DNA of 64,000 bases from Streptomyces sp. AP-93 (GTDB taxonomy: Bacteria > Actinomycetota > Actinomycetes > Streptomycetales > Streptomycetaceae), in assembly GCF_022808175.1 (NCBI RefSeq), contig NZ_JALGBX010000017.1, positions 62,001 to 126,000 on the forward strand, in the 5' to 3' direction. Both the position numbers and the translations under genes were made by a program. Of the stretch, positions 46,018-54,940 are shown in pieces. Every line of letters begins with the position of its first letter. Position 1 is the stretch's first letter. A model generated the notes under the pieces. The model did not search any database and was not told the origin of the DNA. It was given only the letters and a program-made list of their open reading frames with translations.

Positions 46018-46089
46018 GTGCGGGCTTGGTTCTCGCTCCGCGATCCACGACCCTACCAGCCGTCGCTGATCCTCGAGGAGGTTTGGTGA
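46018..46089 (+). CDS. Small upstream ORF (23 codons) coupled to the FNT transporter
   Basis: GTG start with AAGGAG 5 bases upstream, an excellent ribosome site. The peptide begins MRAWFSLRDPRPYQP and ends ILEEVW; its TGA overlaps the transporter GTG (GTGA), and a second Shine-Dalgarno for the transporter lies inside it. Rich in Arg, Pro and aromatic residues. Either a leader peptide controlling the transporter or a small protein. No homologue recalled. Confidence 0.55.
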   Translation: MRAWFSLRDPRPYQPSLILEEVW

Positions 46090-46877
46090 ACAGCATCGCT
46101 CAGAACGTCGAAGCCACCTCGGGGCAGGCCGAGCACAAGGCCCATGACCTCGGGCATCCGCCGCGCTACTTCGTGTCGGCGATGCTCGCCGGCGCCTACA
46201 TCGCCATCGGCGAGGTGCTGCTCCTGGTCGCGATCTCGCCGTTCGTGGCCAAGGGCTCGCCGGCTGTGAAGCTGCTGGAGGGCGCGGTCTTCCCGATCGC
46301 CCTGACCATCGTGATGTTCGCCGGCGCCCAGCTCTTCACGAGCAATGTGATGGTCATGCTGGTCGGCGCCCTGTCGGGGCGGACCGGCCCCCGGGACCTG
46401 ATCCTCTCCTGGACGCTCTCGCTGGCCGGGAACCTGGTCGGAGCCTTCGCCTTCGGGGCCATGGTGCACGCCTCGGGCGTGGCCTCCTCGCCCTCGGCGC
46501 GGTCCATGCTCACCGAGATGGTGCACGGGAAGATGGCGCTGAGCGGCGGACAGCTGTTCTGGCGCGCGGTGCTCTGCAACATGCTCGTCTGCCTGGCCAT
46601 CTGGATGTTCACCCGGGCCCGCGGCGATGCCGCCAAGATTTTCGTCCTGTGGCTGCCCGTGGCTGTTTTTGTCGCCGTCGGATTCGAACACTGTGTAGCG
46701 AACATGGCTGTTTTCAGCCTCGCGATCCTGGATGGCTCAGCCGGGTTCGGTGATCTTTTCCGGAATCTGATGTTCACCGTGCCGGGGAACATCGTGGGCG
46801 GGGGATTGCTGGTGGGAGCCGTTTACTGGTTCACCGGAGGGGCTCTTCGTGAGGGCGGAGTGTCGACTTCCGAGTAA
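46086..46877 (+). CDS. Formate/nitrite transporter (FNT) family protein
   Basis: A protein of 263 residues with six membrane segments. FVSAMLAGAYIAIGEVLLLV, GAQLFTSNVMVMLVGAL (the F/YTG-like loop region), RAVLCNMLVCLAIWM and GFEHCVANMAVFSL with the central-pore His are FNT features. These pentameric channels pass formate, nitrite or hydrosulfide. GTG 46086 has GAGGAGGTTT upstream and overlaps the small ORF stop. Located just before the suf operon; a sulfide or nitrite link is possible but not shown. Confidence 0.9.
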   Translation: MNSIAQNVEATSGQAEHKAHDLGHPPRYFVSAMLAGAYIAIGEVLLLVAISPFVAKGSPAVKLLEGAVFPIALTIVMFAGAQLFTSNVMVMLVGALSGRTGPRDLILSWTLSLAGNLVGAFAFGAMVHASGVASSPSARSMLTEMVHGKMALSGGQLFWRAVLCNMLVCLAIWMFTRARGDAAKIFVLWLPVAVFVAVGFEHCVANMAVFSLAILDGSAGFGDLFRNLMFTVPGNIVGGGLLVGAVYWFTGGALREGGVSTSE

Positions 46878-46892
46878 CGCTCCGTGGATAAA

Positions 46893-46906
46893 TAAGGTAA
46901 CCCTTA
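46893..46906. promoter_or_regulatory. Palindrome TAAGG-TAAC-CCTTA
   Basis: Perfect 5-bp arms in an AT-rich patch between FNT and the suf operon. Looks like a metalloregulator half-site but does not fit the 19-bp iron box. Weak. Confidence 0.25.
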
Positions 46907-46939
46907 GTGATGGAGGCCACCAGAGGTGGCCTCCATCAC
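46907..46939 (+). terminator. Terminator after the FNT gene
   Basis: 14-bp perfect stem GTGATGGAGGCCAC / GTGGCCTCCATCAC with a 5-base loop, isolating the suf operon. Confidence 0.88.
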
Positions 46940-46965
46940 GGCTTGTCGGGGCCGGACTAATTACG

Positions 46966-46979
46966 CAACAATGGCGTTG
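46966..46979. promoter_or_regulatory. SufR-type operator CAAC-N6-GTTG at the suf operon start
   Basis: CAAC-AATGGC-GTTG matches exactly the inverted repeat described for cyanobacterial SufR. It ends on the first base of the sufR GTG and covers AACAAT, a possible -10 lying 6 bases before the start. A bound repressor would block the promoter. Confidence 0.65.
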
Positions 46980-47758
46980 TGAAATACGGCGAACGGATGA
47001 GCGAGGCCCACCAGGGCGAACTCGCGACCGGGGAGCGGTCAACCCGCAACCGGGTCGCGCGGTCGATCCTGGACCACGGTCCCTCCACCGTCGCCGACCT
47101 CGCGCAGCGCCTCGGCCTCACCCAGGCCGCCGTTCGCCGCCACCTCGACACGCTCGTCGCCGACGACGTCGTCGAACCCCGTGAGCAGCGTGTGTACGGT
47201 GCGCGGACCCGAGGTCGGCCCGCCAAGGTCTTCGCGCTGACCGACTGCGGCCGGGACGCCTTCGACCAGTCCTACGACTCGCTCGCCGCCGACGCCATGC
47301 GCTGGATCGCGCAGGCCGCCGGGGGCGGGGAGCAGGGCGAAGCGGCCGTGGCCGCCTTCGCGAAGGCCAGGCTGACGGCGCAGGCGGAGACCTACCGCGA
47401 AGCCGTGGAAGCGGCCGACCCGGCGCAGCGCACCGAGGCCCTTGCCAGGGCGTTGACCGGAGACGGGTACGCTGCTACGGCGAAGAGCGCTCCCGGTCCG
47501 CACAGCGGTGAACAGCTCTGCCAGCACCACTGCCCGGTCGCACACGTCGCCGAGCAGTTCCCGCAGCTCTGCGAGGCGGAGACCGAGGTCTTCTCCCGCC
47601 TGCTCGGGACGCACGTGCAGCGTCTCGCCACGATCGCCCACGGCGACGGGGTGTGCACGACGTTCATTCCGCGCAGCGGAAACGGCGCCGCTGGCACAGG
47701 CGCCACACAGACCGACACATCAGTATCTGCAAGTACGGCCGGGAGGAACCCCGCATGA
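46979..47758 (+). CDS. sufR: Fe-S cluster-sensing repressor SufR
   Basis: A protein of 259 residues. A winged HTH lies at about residues 22-85 (RVARSILDHGPSTVADLAQRLGLTQAAVRRHLDTLVADDVVE, then RGRPAKVFALT). A Cys cluster near residues 180-200 (QLCQHHCPVAHVAEQFPQLC) is suited to hold an Fe-S cluster. SufR represses the suf operon when the cluster is intact and lets go under iron or oxidative stress. GTG 46979 lacks a Shine-Dalgarno, so probably leaderless. Its stop overlaps sufB by 4 bases. Confidence 0.92.
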   Translation: MKYGERMSEAHQGELATGERSTRNRVARSILDHGPSTVADLAQRLGLTQAAVRRHLDTLVADDVVEPREQRVYGARTRGRPAKVFALTDCGRDAFDQSYDSLAADAMRWIAQAAGGGEQGEAAVAAFAKARLTAQAETYREAVEAADPAQRTEALARALTGDGYAATAKSAPGPHSGEQLCQHHCPVAHVAEQFPQLCEAETEVFSRLLGTHVQRLATIAHGDGVCTTFIPRSGNGAAGTGATQTDTSVSASTAGRNPA

Positions 47759-49170
47759 CCACGGAGACTGCTCACCCTGAGCTCGATGGCCTGGGCACCT
47801 ACGAATACGGATGGGTCGACTCCGACGCGGCCGGTGCGGTCGCCAAGCGAGGCCTGTCCGAAGAGGTCGTCCGCGACATCTCGGCGAAGAAGTCCGAGCC
47901 GGAGTGGATGCTGAACCTCCGTCTCAAGGGCCTCAAGCTGTTCGGCAAGAAGCCCATGCCCAACTGGGGTTCCGACCTCTCGGGCATCGACTTCGACAAC
48001 ATCAAGTACTTCGTGCGTTCCACCGAGAAGCAGGCCGCTTCGTGGGAGGACCTGCCGGAGGACATCAAGAACACGTACGACAGGCTCGGCATCCCGGAGG
48101 CGGAGAAGCAGCGCCTCGTCGCCGGTGTCGCCGCCCAGTACGAGTCCGAGGTCGTCTACCACCAGATCCGTGAGGACCTGGAGGAGCAGGGCGTCATCTT
48201 CCTCGACACGGACACCGCGCTCAAGGAGCACCCGGAGCTCTTCCAGGAGTACTTCGGCACGGTCATCCCGGTCGGCGACAACAAGTTCGCCTCGCTGAAC
48301 ACCGCCGTGTGGTCGGGCGGCTCGTTCATCTACGTCCCCAAGGGCGTCAAGGTCGACATCCCGCTCCAGGCCTACTTCCGTATCAACACGGAGAACATGG
48401 GCCAGTTCGAGCGGACGCTGATCATCGTCGACGAGGACGCCTACGTCCACTACGTCGAGGGCTGCACCGCCCCGATCTACTCCTCGGACTCGCTGCACAG
48501 CGCCGTGGTCGAGATCATCGTCAAGAAGGGCGGCCGCTGCCGCTACACGACGATCCAGAACTGGTCGAACAACGTCTACAACCTGGTCACCAAGCGCGCC
48601 GTGGCGTACGAGGGCGCGACCATGGAGTGGATCGACGGCAACATCGGTTCCAAGGTCACCATGAAGTACCCGGCCGTCTACCTGATGGGCGAGCACGCCA
48701 AGGGCGAGACCCTCTCCATCGCCTTCGCGGGCGAGGGCCAGCACCAGGACGCCGGCTCCAAGATGGTCCACATGGCGCCGAACACCTCCTCCAACATCGT
48801 CTCGAAGTCGGTGGCCCGAGGCGGCGGCCGCACCTCGTACCGCGGCCTGGTCGAGATCGGCGAAGGCGCCCACGGCTCCAAGTCCAACGTGCTGTGCGAC
48901 GCGCTCCTGGTCGACACCATCTCCCGCTCGGACACCTACCCCTACGTGGACGTCCGCGAGGACGACGTGTCCATGGGCCACGAGGCAACCGTCTCCAAGG
49001 TCTCCGACGACCAGCTCTTCTACCTGATGAGCCGCGGTCTGACGGAGTTCGAGGCCATGGCGATGATCGTGCGCGGCTTCGTCGAGCCGATCGCCCGTGA
49101 GCTGCCGATGGAGTACGCGCTGGAGCTGAACCGGCTGATCGAGCTGCAGATGGAAGGCTCGGTCGGTTAG
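47755..49170 (+). CDS. sufB: Fe-S cluster assembly scaffold SufB
   Basis: A protein of 471 residues. The N-terminus has the ISAKKSEPEWMLNLRLKGLK signature, followed by the beta-helix core with QAYFRINTENMGQFERTLIIVDEDAYVHYVEGCTAP. Conserved Cys (EGCTAP) and late LCDALLVD are scaffold residues. SufB builds nascent clusters in the SufBCD complex. GGGAGG precedes ATG 47755, which overlaps the sufR stop. Confidence 0.97.
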   Translation: MTTETAHPELDGLGTYEYGWVDSDAAGAVAKRGLSEEVVRDISAKKSEPEWMLNLRLKGLKLFGKKPMPNWGSDLSGIDFDNIKYFVRSTEKQAASWEDLPEDIKNTYDRLGIPEAEKQRLVAGVAAQYESEVVYHQIREDLEEQGVIFLDTDTALKEHPELFQEYFGTVIPVGDNKFASLNTAVWSGGSFIYVPKGVKVDIPLQAYFRINTENMGQFERTLIIVDEDAYVHYVEGCTAPIYSSDSLHSAVVEIIVKKGGRCRYTTIQNWSNNVYNLVTKRAVAYEGATMEWIDGNIGSKVTMKYPAVYLMGEHAKGETLSIAFAGEGQHQDAGSKMVHMAPNTSSNIVSKSVARGGGRTSYRGLVEIGEGAHGSKSNVLCDALLVDTISRSDTYPYVDVREDDVSMGHEATVSKVSDDQLFYLMSRGLTEFEAMAMIVRGFVEPIARELPMEYALELNRLIELQMEGSVG

Positions 49171-49229
49171 TCCCGGCCCGCCCGACGTCCCGCAGCAGAT
49201 TCTTTAAGGAAGAGAGCAACACGACAGCC

Positions 49230-50408
49230 ATGGCTGAGGCTCAGAACATTCCGGCGGGCTCGACCACCGCCGGCGCGATCGCGGTGGCCGCCGAGTCCAC
49301 CGTCGCCACCCGGATGAGTGCCCCCCCGTCCTTCGACGTGGCGGACTTCCCCGTGCCCAACGGCCGCGAGGAGGAGTGGCGCTTCACGCCGCTCGCCCGC
49401 CTCAAGGGCCTGCACGACGGCACCGCGGTCGCCAACGGCACCATGAAGGCCCAGATCGACGCGCCCGACGTGGTCACGATCGAGTCCGTGGAGCGCGGCG
49501 ACGCGCGCATCGGCAAGGCCGGCACCCCGGTGGACCGGATCGCCGCCCAGGCGTTCTCGTCCTTCGCCAAGGCCACGGTCGTGACCGTGCCCAAGGAAGC
49601 GGTGCTCACCGAGCCCGTGCGCGTCACGCTGCACGGCGAGGGCGGCACCACCTTCGGCCACACCGTCTTCGACGTGAAGGCCTTCGCCGAGGCCGTCATC
49701 GTCATCGACCACACCGGTGACGGCGTGCGCGCCGCCAACGTCGACTTCCTCGTCGGCGACGGCGCCAAGCTCACCGTCGTCTCCGTGCAGGACTGGGACG
49801 ACACCGCCGTCCACTGCTCCCAGCACAACGCCCTGATCGGCCGCGACGCGACCTTCAAGTCGATCGTGGTCACCTTCGGCGGCGACGTCGTACGCCTGCA
49901 CCCCCGCGTGAACTACGCGGGCCCCGGCGGCGAGGCCGAGCTGTTCGGCCTGTACTTCACGGACGCCGGCCAGCACCAGGAGCACCGTCTCCTGGTCGAC
50001 CACAAGGCCCCGCACTGCAAGTCGAACGTGGTCTACAAGGGCGCGCTCCAGGGCCAGGACGCCCACGCCGTCTGGATCGGTGACGTGCTCATCGAGAAGA
50101 CCGCCGAGGGCACCGACACCTACGAGATGAACCGCAACCTCGTCCTCACGGACGGCGCGCGGGTCGACTCGGTGCCGAACCTGGAGATCGAGACCGGCGA
50201 GATCGTCGGCGCCGGCCACGCCTCCGCGACCGGCCGCTTCGACGACGAGCAGCTCTTCTACCTCCAGTCCCGCGGCATTCCGGCCGACACGGCCCGCCGT
50301 CTGGTCGTGCGCGGCTTCTTCGCCGAGCTCGTGCAGCAGATCGGTGTCCCCGACATCGAAGAGCGACTGCTCGCGAAGATCGAAACCGAGCTGCAGGCGT
50401 CCGTCTGA
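49230..50408 (+). CDS. sufD: Fe-S cluster assembly protein SufD
   Basis: A protein of 392 residues. Shares the beta-helix and C-terminal pattern with SufB: GREEEWRFTPLARL near the start, LVDHKAPHCKSNVVYKGAL, and AGHASATGRFDDEQLFYLQSRGI near the end with a conserved His. Partner of SufB in the SufBC2D complex. AAGGAAGAG precedes ATG. Its stop overlaps the next gene by one base. Confidence 0.96.
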   Translation: MAEAQNIPAGSTTAGAIAVAAESTVATRMSAPPSFDVADFPVPNGREEEWRFTPLARLKGLHDGTAVANGTMKAQIDAPDVVTIESVERGDARIGKAGTPVDRIAAQAFSSFAKATVVTVPKEAVLTEPVRVTLHGEGGTTFGHTVFDVKAFAEAVIVIDHTGDGVRAANVDFLVGDGAKLTVVSVQDWDDTAVHCSQHNALIGRDATFKSIVVTFGGDVVRLHPRVNYAGPGGEAELFGLYFTDAGQHQEHRLLVDHKAPHCKSNVVYKGALQGQDAHAVWIGDVLIEKTAEGTDTYEMNRNLVLTDGARVDSVPNLEIETGEIVGAGHASATGRFDDEQLFYLQSRGIPADTARRLVVRGFFAELVQQIGVPDIEERLLAKIETELQASV

Positions 50409-50725
50409 TGACCTACGTCAAGGCCTGTGCGATGAGCGAGCTGGAGGAGAACACCCCCAAGCGGGTGGAACTCGACGGCACGCCGGTGTCCATCATCTCC
50501 ACCGAGGGCGAGGTGTTCGCGATCAACGACATCTGCTCGCACGCGAACGTCTCCCTCTCGGAGGGCGAGGTCGAGGACTGCCAGATCGAGTGCTGGCTGC
50601 ACGGGTCGGCCTTCGACCTGCGCACCGGCAAGCCCTCCGGTCTGCCCGCGACGCGCCCCGTACCCGTATACCCCGTAAAGATCGAAGGGGACGACGTGCT
50701 CGTCTCCCTCACCCAGGAGTCCTGA
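50408..50725 (+). CDS. Rieske-type ferredoxin in the suf operon
   Basis: A protein of 105 residues, cytoplasmic, of the bifunctional/dioxygenase ferredoxin type. Cluster ligands: C-S-H in DICSHANVSLSEG and C-W-L-H in IECWLHGSAFDLRTG. Probably supplies electrons or acts as a cluster acceptor for SUF assembly. Start by TGATG overlap with sufD. Regular member of actinobacterial suf operons. Confidence 0.93.
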   Translation: MTYVKACAMSELEENTPKRVELDGTPVSIISTEGEVFAINDICSHANVSLSEGEVEDCQIECWLHGSAFDLRTGKPSGLPATRPVPVYPVKIEGDDVLVSLTQES

Positions 50726-50732
50726 GGTATCC

Positions 50733-51500
50733 ATGGCAACGCTTGAAATCCACGACCTGCACGTCTCCGTCGAGGCCGAGCACGGCGCCCGCGAGATCCT
50801 CAAGGGCGTCGACCTCACCGTCAAGCAGGGTGAGACGCACGCCATCATGGGTCCGAACGGCTCCGGCAAGTCCACGCTGGCGTACTCGCTCGCCGGTCAC
50901 CCGAAGTACACGATCACCGGTGGCACCGTCACCCTCGACGGCGAAGACGTCCTGGAGATGTCCGTCGACGAGCGCGCCCGCGCCGGCGTCTTCCTCGCCA
51001 TGCAGTACCCGGTCGAGGTCCCCGGCGTCTCGGTCTCCAACTTCCTGCGCACCTCGGCCACCGCCATCCGCGGCGAGGCGCCGAAGCTGCGTACCTGGGT
51101 GAAGGAGGTCAAGGCCGCGATGGAGCAGCTCCAGATGGACCCGGCCTTCGCCGAGCGCAACGTCAACGAGGGCTTCTCCGGCGGTGAGAAGAAGCGCCAC
51201 GAGATCCTGCAGCTGGAGCTCCTGAAGCCGAAGATCGCGATCCTCGACGAGACCGACTCCGGCCTGGACGTCGACGCCCTGCGTCAGGTCTCCGAAGGCG
51301 TCAACCGCGTCCGCGCGACCGGCGAGACCGGCACCCTGCTGATCACGCACTACACGCGGATCCTCCGCTACATCAAGCCCGACTTCGTCCACGTCTTCTC
51401 CGAGGGCCGCATCGCCGAGTCCGGTGGCGCCGAGCTCGCCGACAAGCTGGAGGCCGAAGGCTACGAGTCGTACAGCACGAAGGGTGGCGCGACCGCGTGA
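50733..51500 (+). CDS. sufC: Fe-S cluster assembly ATPase SufC
   Basis: A protein of 255 residues. Walker A MGPNGSGKSTLAYSLAGH, signature GFSGGEKKRHEILQLELLKPK, Walker B ILDETDSGLDVD. This ABC ATPase drives conformational change in SufBCD. Seven bases after the ferredoxin gene; its last 4 bases overlap sufS. Confidence 0.97.
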   Translation: MATLEIHDLHVSVEAEHGAREILKGVDLTVKQGETHAIMGPNGSGKSTLAYSLAGHPKYTITGGTVTLDGEDVLEMSVDERARAGVFLAMQYPVEVPGVSVSNFLRTSATAIRGEAPKLRTWVKEVKAAMEQLQMDPAFAERNVNEGFSGGEKKRHEILQLELLKPKIAILDETDSGLDVDALRQVSEGVNRVRATGETGTLLITHYTRILRYIKPDFVHVFSEGRIAESGGAELADKLEAEGYESYSTKGGATA

Positions 51501-52753
51501 CACAGCTGCCTGGCCTCCTCGACATCGAGGCGATCCGCAAGGACTTCCCCCTTCTGGATCGTGTGGTCCACGACGGGAAGAAGATCGTTTACCTGGACAA
51601 CGCGGCGACTTCGCAGAAGCCGCGCCAGGTGCTCGACGCGCTGAACGAGTACTACGAGCGGCACAACGCCAACGTCCACCGCGGCGTGCACGTGCTCGCC
51701 GAGGAGGCCACGGCACTGTACGAGGGTGCTCGCGACAAGGTCGCCGCCTTCATCAACGCTCCGAGCCGCAACGAGGTGATCTTCACCAAGAACGCCTCGG
51801 AGTCGCTCAACCTGGTCGCGAACATGCTCGGCTGGGCGGACGAGCCCTACCGGGTCGACCGCGAGACCGAGATCGCCATCACGGAGATGGAGCACCACTC
51901 CAACATCGTGCCGTGGCAGCTGCTCTCGCAGCGCACCGGCGCGAAGCTGAAGTGGTTCGGCCTCACCGACGACGGCCGGCTCGACCTGTCCAACATCGAA
52001 GAGGTCATCACGGAGAAGACGAAGATCGTCTCCTTCACGCTGGTCTCCAACATCATGGGCACGGTCAACCCGACCGAGGCGATCGTCCGGCGCGCGCAGG
52101 AGGTCGGCGCGCTGGTGCTGATCGACGCGTCGCAGGCCGCGCCGCACATGCCGCTCGACGTGCAGGCGCTCGGCGCCGACTTCGTGGCCTTCACCGGTCA
52201 CAAGATGTGCGGCCCGACCGGCATCGGCGTCCTCTGGGGCCGCCAGGAGCTGCTCGAGGACCTGCCGCCCTTCCTGGGTGGCGGCGAGATGATCGAAACC
52301 GTCTCGATGCACTCCTCGACGTACGCCCCGGCACCCCACAAGTTCGAGGCCGGTACGCCCCCGATCGCCCAGGCCGTCGGCCTCGGCGCGGCCGTGGACT
52401 ACCTGACCGCGATCGGCATGGACAAGATCGCCGCGCACGAGCACGCGATCACCGAGTACGCGATCAAGCGCCTGGCGGAGGTCCCGGACCTGCGCATCAT
52501 CGGCCCGACCACGGCCGAGGACCGCGGCGCCGCGATCTCCTTCGTGCTCGGTGACATCCACCCGCACGACGTCGGCCAGGTACTGGACGAGCAGGGCATC
52601 GCGGTCCGCGTGGGACACCACTGCGCCCGCCCGGTCTGCCTCCGGTACGGAATTCCGGCGACGACGCGAGCGTCTTTCTATCTGTACTCCTCTCCGGCCG
52701 AGGTCGACGCACTGATCGACGGGCTGGAGCACGTACGGAACTTCTTCGGATAA
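51497..52753 (+). CDS. sufS: Cysteine desulfurase SufS
   Basis: A protein of 418 residues, PLP-dependent class V aminotransferase fold. IVYLDNAATSQKPRQVLDAL, the PLP-Lys in FTGHKMCGPTGIGVLWG, and the catalytic Cys in VGHHCARPVCLRYG are present. It takes sulfur from L-cysteine and passes it to SufU. GTG start overlaps sufC (GTGA); sufU follows after 29 bases. Confidence 0.97.
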   Translation: MTQLPGLLDIEAIRKDFPLLDRVVHDGKKIVYLDNAATSQKPRQVLDALNEYYERHNANVHRGVHVLAEEATALYEGARDKVAAFINAPSRNEVIFTKNASESLNLVANMLGWADEPYRVDRETEIAITEMEHHSNIVPWQLLSQRTGAKLKWFGLTDDGRLDLSNIEEVITEKTKIVSFTLVSNIMGTVNPTEAIVRRAQEVGALVLIDASQAAPHMPLDVQALGADFVAFTGHKMCGPTGIGVLWGRQELLEDLPPFLGGGEMIETVSMHSSTYAPAPHKFEAGTPPIAQAVGLGAAVDYLTAIGMDKIAAHEHAITEYAIKRLAEVPDLRIIGPTTAEDRGAAISFVLGDIHPHDVGQVLDEQGIAVRVGHHCARPVCLRYGIPATTRASFYLYSSPAEVDALIDGLEHVRNFFG

Positions 52754-52782
52754 GACGAAGCGACGAAGGCGACGAGGGCGCA

Positions 52783-53244
52783 GTGAAGCTGGAATCCATG
52801 TACCAGGAGCTGATCCTGGACCACTACAAGCACCCGCGCGGGCGAGGCCTGCGCGACGGCGACGCCGAGGTGCACCACGTCAACCCGACGTGCGGTGACG
52901 AGATCACCCTGCGCGTGAAGTACGACGGCGAGACGCTCACCGACATCTCGTACGAGGGCCAGGGCTGCTCCATCAGCCAGGCCGGCGCGTCGATACTGAA
53001 CGAGCTGCTCGTCGGCAAGGAGCTGGGCGAGGCGCGCAAGATCCAGGAAGTCTTCCTGGAGCTGATGCAGTCCAAGGGCAAGATCGAGCCCGACGAGGCC
53101 ATGGAGGAGGTGCTGGAGGACGCGGTCGCGTTCGCCGGCGTCTCCAAGTACCCGGCCCGGGTGAAGTGTGCTCTGCTGAGCTGGATGGCCTGGAAGGACG
53201 CGACCGCCCAGGCACTGGGCGACGCCGAGAGGAAGACGGCATGA
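52783..53244 (+). CDS. sufU: Zinc-dependent sulfurtransferase SufU
   Basis: A protein of 153 residues, IscU-like with the SufU insertion. Three Cys ligands: NPTCGDEITL, EGQGCSISQAGASIL and RVKCALLSWMAW. SufU receives the persulfide from SufS by zinc-ligand exchange. GTG 52783 overlaps nothing; the stop overlaps sufT by 4 bases. Confidence 0.95.
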   Translation: MKLESMYQELILDHYKHPRGRGLRDGDAEVHHVNPTCGDEITLRVKYDGETLTDISYEGQGCSISQAGASILNELLVGKELGEARKIQEVFLELMQSKGKIEPDEAMEEVLEDAVAFAGVSKYPARVKCALLSWMAWKDATAQALGDAERKTA

Positions 53245-53585
53245 CCGAGAACGCGACGCCCGAGGCGTCCATCAAGCCGGCCACCGAGGAAGAGGTCCGC
53301 GAGGCCCTCTACGACGTGGTCGACCCCGAGCTGGGCATCGACGTCGTCAACCTGGGCCTGATCTACGGCATCCACGTAGACGACGCGAACATCGCGACCC
53401 TCGACATGACCCTCACCTCGGCGGCCTGCCCGCTGACGGACGTCATCGAGGACCAGGCGAAGTCGGCTACGGACGGCATCGTCAGCGAACTGCGCATCAA
53501 CTGGGTGTGGATGCCGCCGTGGGGCCCGGACAAGATCACGGACGACGGCCGCGAGCAGCTGCGCGCGCTCGGTTTCAACGTCTGA
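53241..53585 (+). CDS. sufT: Metal-sulfur cluster assembly factor SufT-like (DUF59/MIP18)
   Basis: A protein of 114 residues. DPELGIDVVNLGLIYGIHVD and TLTSAACPLTDVIEDQ with the conserved Cys are the DUF59 motifs. Takes part in Fe-S maturation. ATGA overlap with sufU; last gene of the suf operon and followed by a strong terminator. Confidence 0.93.
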   Translation: MTENATPEASIKPATEEEVREALYDVVDPELGIDVVNLGLIYGIHVDDANIATLDMTLTSAACPLTDVIEDQAKSATDGIVSELRINWVWMPPWGPDKITDDGREQLRALGFNV

Positions 53586-53635
53586 CCGACGCCCGGCCCG
53601 AGAACGACGGCCGTCCTACGGCCGAGTGAACAGAC

Positions 53636-53662
53636 GACCCCCGGCACGGGTGTGCCGGGGGT
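53636..53662 (+). terminator. Terminator of the suf operon
   Basis: 12-bp stem GACCCCCGGCAC / GTGCCGGGGGTC with a 3-base loop, followed by CGCTGTTTT. Confidence 0.92.
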
Positions 53663-53689
53663 CCGCTGTTTTCCCGGCGGACGGGCCGC

Positions 53690-54940
53690 GTGCACCGGGA
53701 GTTGGCCACGGTGGCCGAATCTTCTCGACGCATCGCGCAGGAGGGGATACCCGCCGCCTTCCTCAAGGTCGACGTCCTCTCCTCCAGCAACCCGGCGGTC
53801 GCCGGGCCCGGCGACGTGCGCATCGGCAGGACCGGCCACGGCGACCGCGAGCTGACCGTCCGCCCGCAGGCCCAGGGCTACACCGACCTCACGCTCCGGG
53901 TGACCGGCCGCGGCGGCAGGACGGCCACGGCCACCCTCTCCTACGCCGCTTCGGCGCGGGTGGGCACCGGCGCCTTCGCCACCCGCTACCTCACGGGCTC
54001 CGCCGACTCCTCGGCCGCCGTGGACGTCGGCGGCGGCTACGCGCTGGTGGCCGACGACGAGACCAACGTGCTGCGCCTGTACGACCGTTTCCGCTCGGGC
54101 GCCCCGGTGAAGACCTGGGACCTCGGCCCCGCGCTCGGCATCAAGAAGGAAGCCGACATCGAGGCGGCCGCCCGGGTCGGCGACACGGTTTACTGGACGG
54201 GCTCGCTCGGCAACAACAAGGACGGCAAGTACAAGGCCGAGCGCAACACCGTCTTCACCACCAGGCTCACCGGGACGGGCGCCGACACCGAGATCGTCTT
54301 CGGCTCCGCGTACAAGGGCCTGCGCGAGGACCTGATCGCCTGGGACACGGCGAACGGGAACCGCTACGGCTTCGCGGCGGGCACGGCGGCCGGCAAGATC
54401 CCGAAGAGCATCGACGGCTTCAACGTGGAGGGCCTGGAGTTCGCCCCGGGTTCCAGGACCACCGCCTACCTGGGCTTCCGCGCCCCGCTGGCGCCCGCCG
54501 TGCCCGGCGGCGAGGCACTGGTCGTGCCCGTCACCAACATCGACCAGGTCGTGGCCGGCGCGGCCGAGCCGGTCTTCGGCGAGCCGATCGAGATGGACCT
54601 CGGCGGGCTCGCGATCCGTGACATCCGCAAGAACGCCGCCGACCAGTACCTGGTCCTGGCCGGCTCCTGGGCGGCGGACGACAACTCCGACCCCTACGCC
54701 CTCTACCAGTGGGACGGCGTCCCGGGCCACGCCCCGGTCAAGCGGGCCGACCTGCCGACCACCGACCCCGGCGGCTGGGAAGCCGTGGTCCGCGTCCCCG
54801 ACCTGCGGGTCCCCGGCGCCGGCGTCCAGCTGATCACCGACAGCGGCTCCGCCGACCTGTACGGCGACGGCACCGAGGCCAAGGACCTCGACCACCCGGA
54901 GTGGAAGAAGTCCCGCGCGGCCTGGTTCACGCTGAACTGA
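53690..54940 (+). pseudogene. 5'-truncated gene for a secreted Ig-like/beta-propeller protein (DUF3616-like)
   Basis: An open frame of 416 residues, GTG start. Residues about 25-85 read as an Ig-like domain (LTVRPQAQGYTDLTLRVTGRGGRTATATLSYAA), after which a propeller-like region begins (YALVADDETNVLRLYDRF, IEAAARVGDTVYWTGSLGN, FNVEGLEFAPGS, ending in DLYGDGTEAKDL). Such proteins are exported and longer, but no signal peptide exists here and the frame starts in the middle of an Ig unit right after the suf terminator, with no ribosome site. Hence a 5' deletion is likely. It may still be translated. Confidence 0.55.

Noticed and set aside
45995..46069. 24-codon ORF (ATG AAG TTA TGG...) with a TTA codon in the FNT leader
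   Set aside because: No Shine-Dalgarno; the overlapping GTG 46018 frame has a much better one. bldA control is therefore unsupported.
46893..46906. IdeR/DmdR iron box before the suf operon
   Set aside because: Does not fit the 19-bp TTAGGTTAGGCTAACCTAA pattern; only short arms match.
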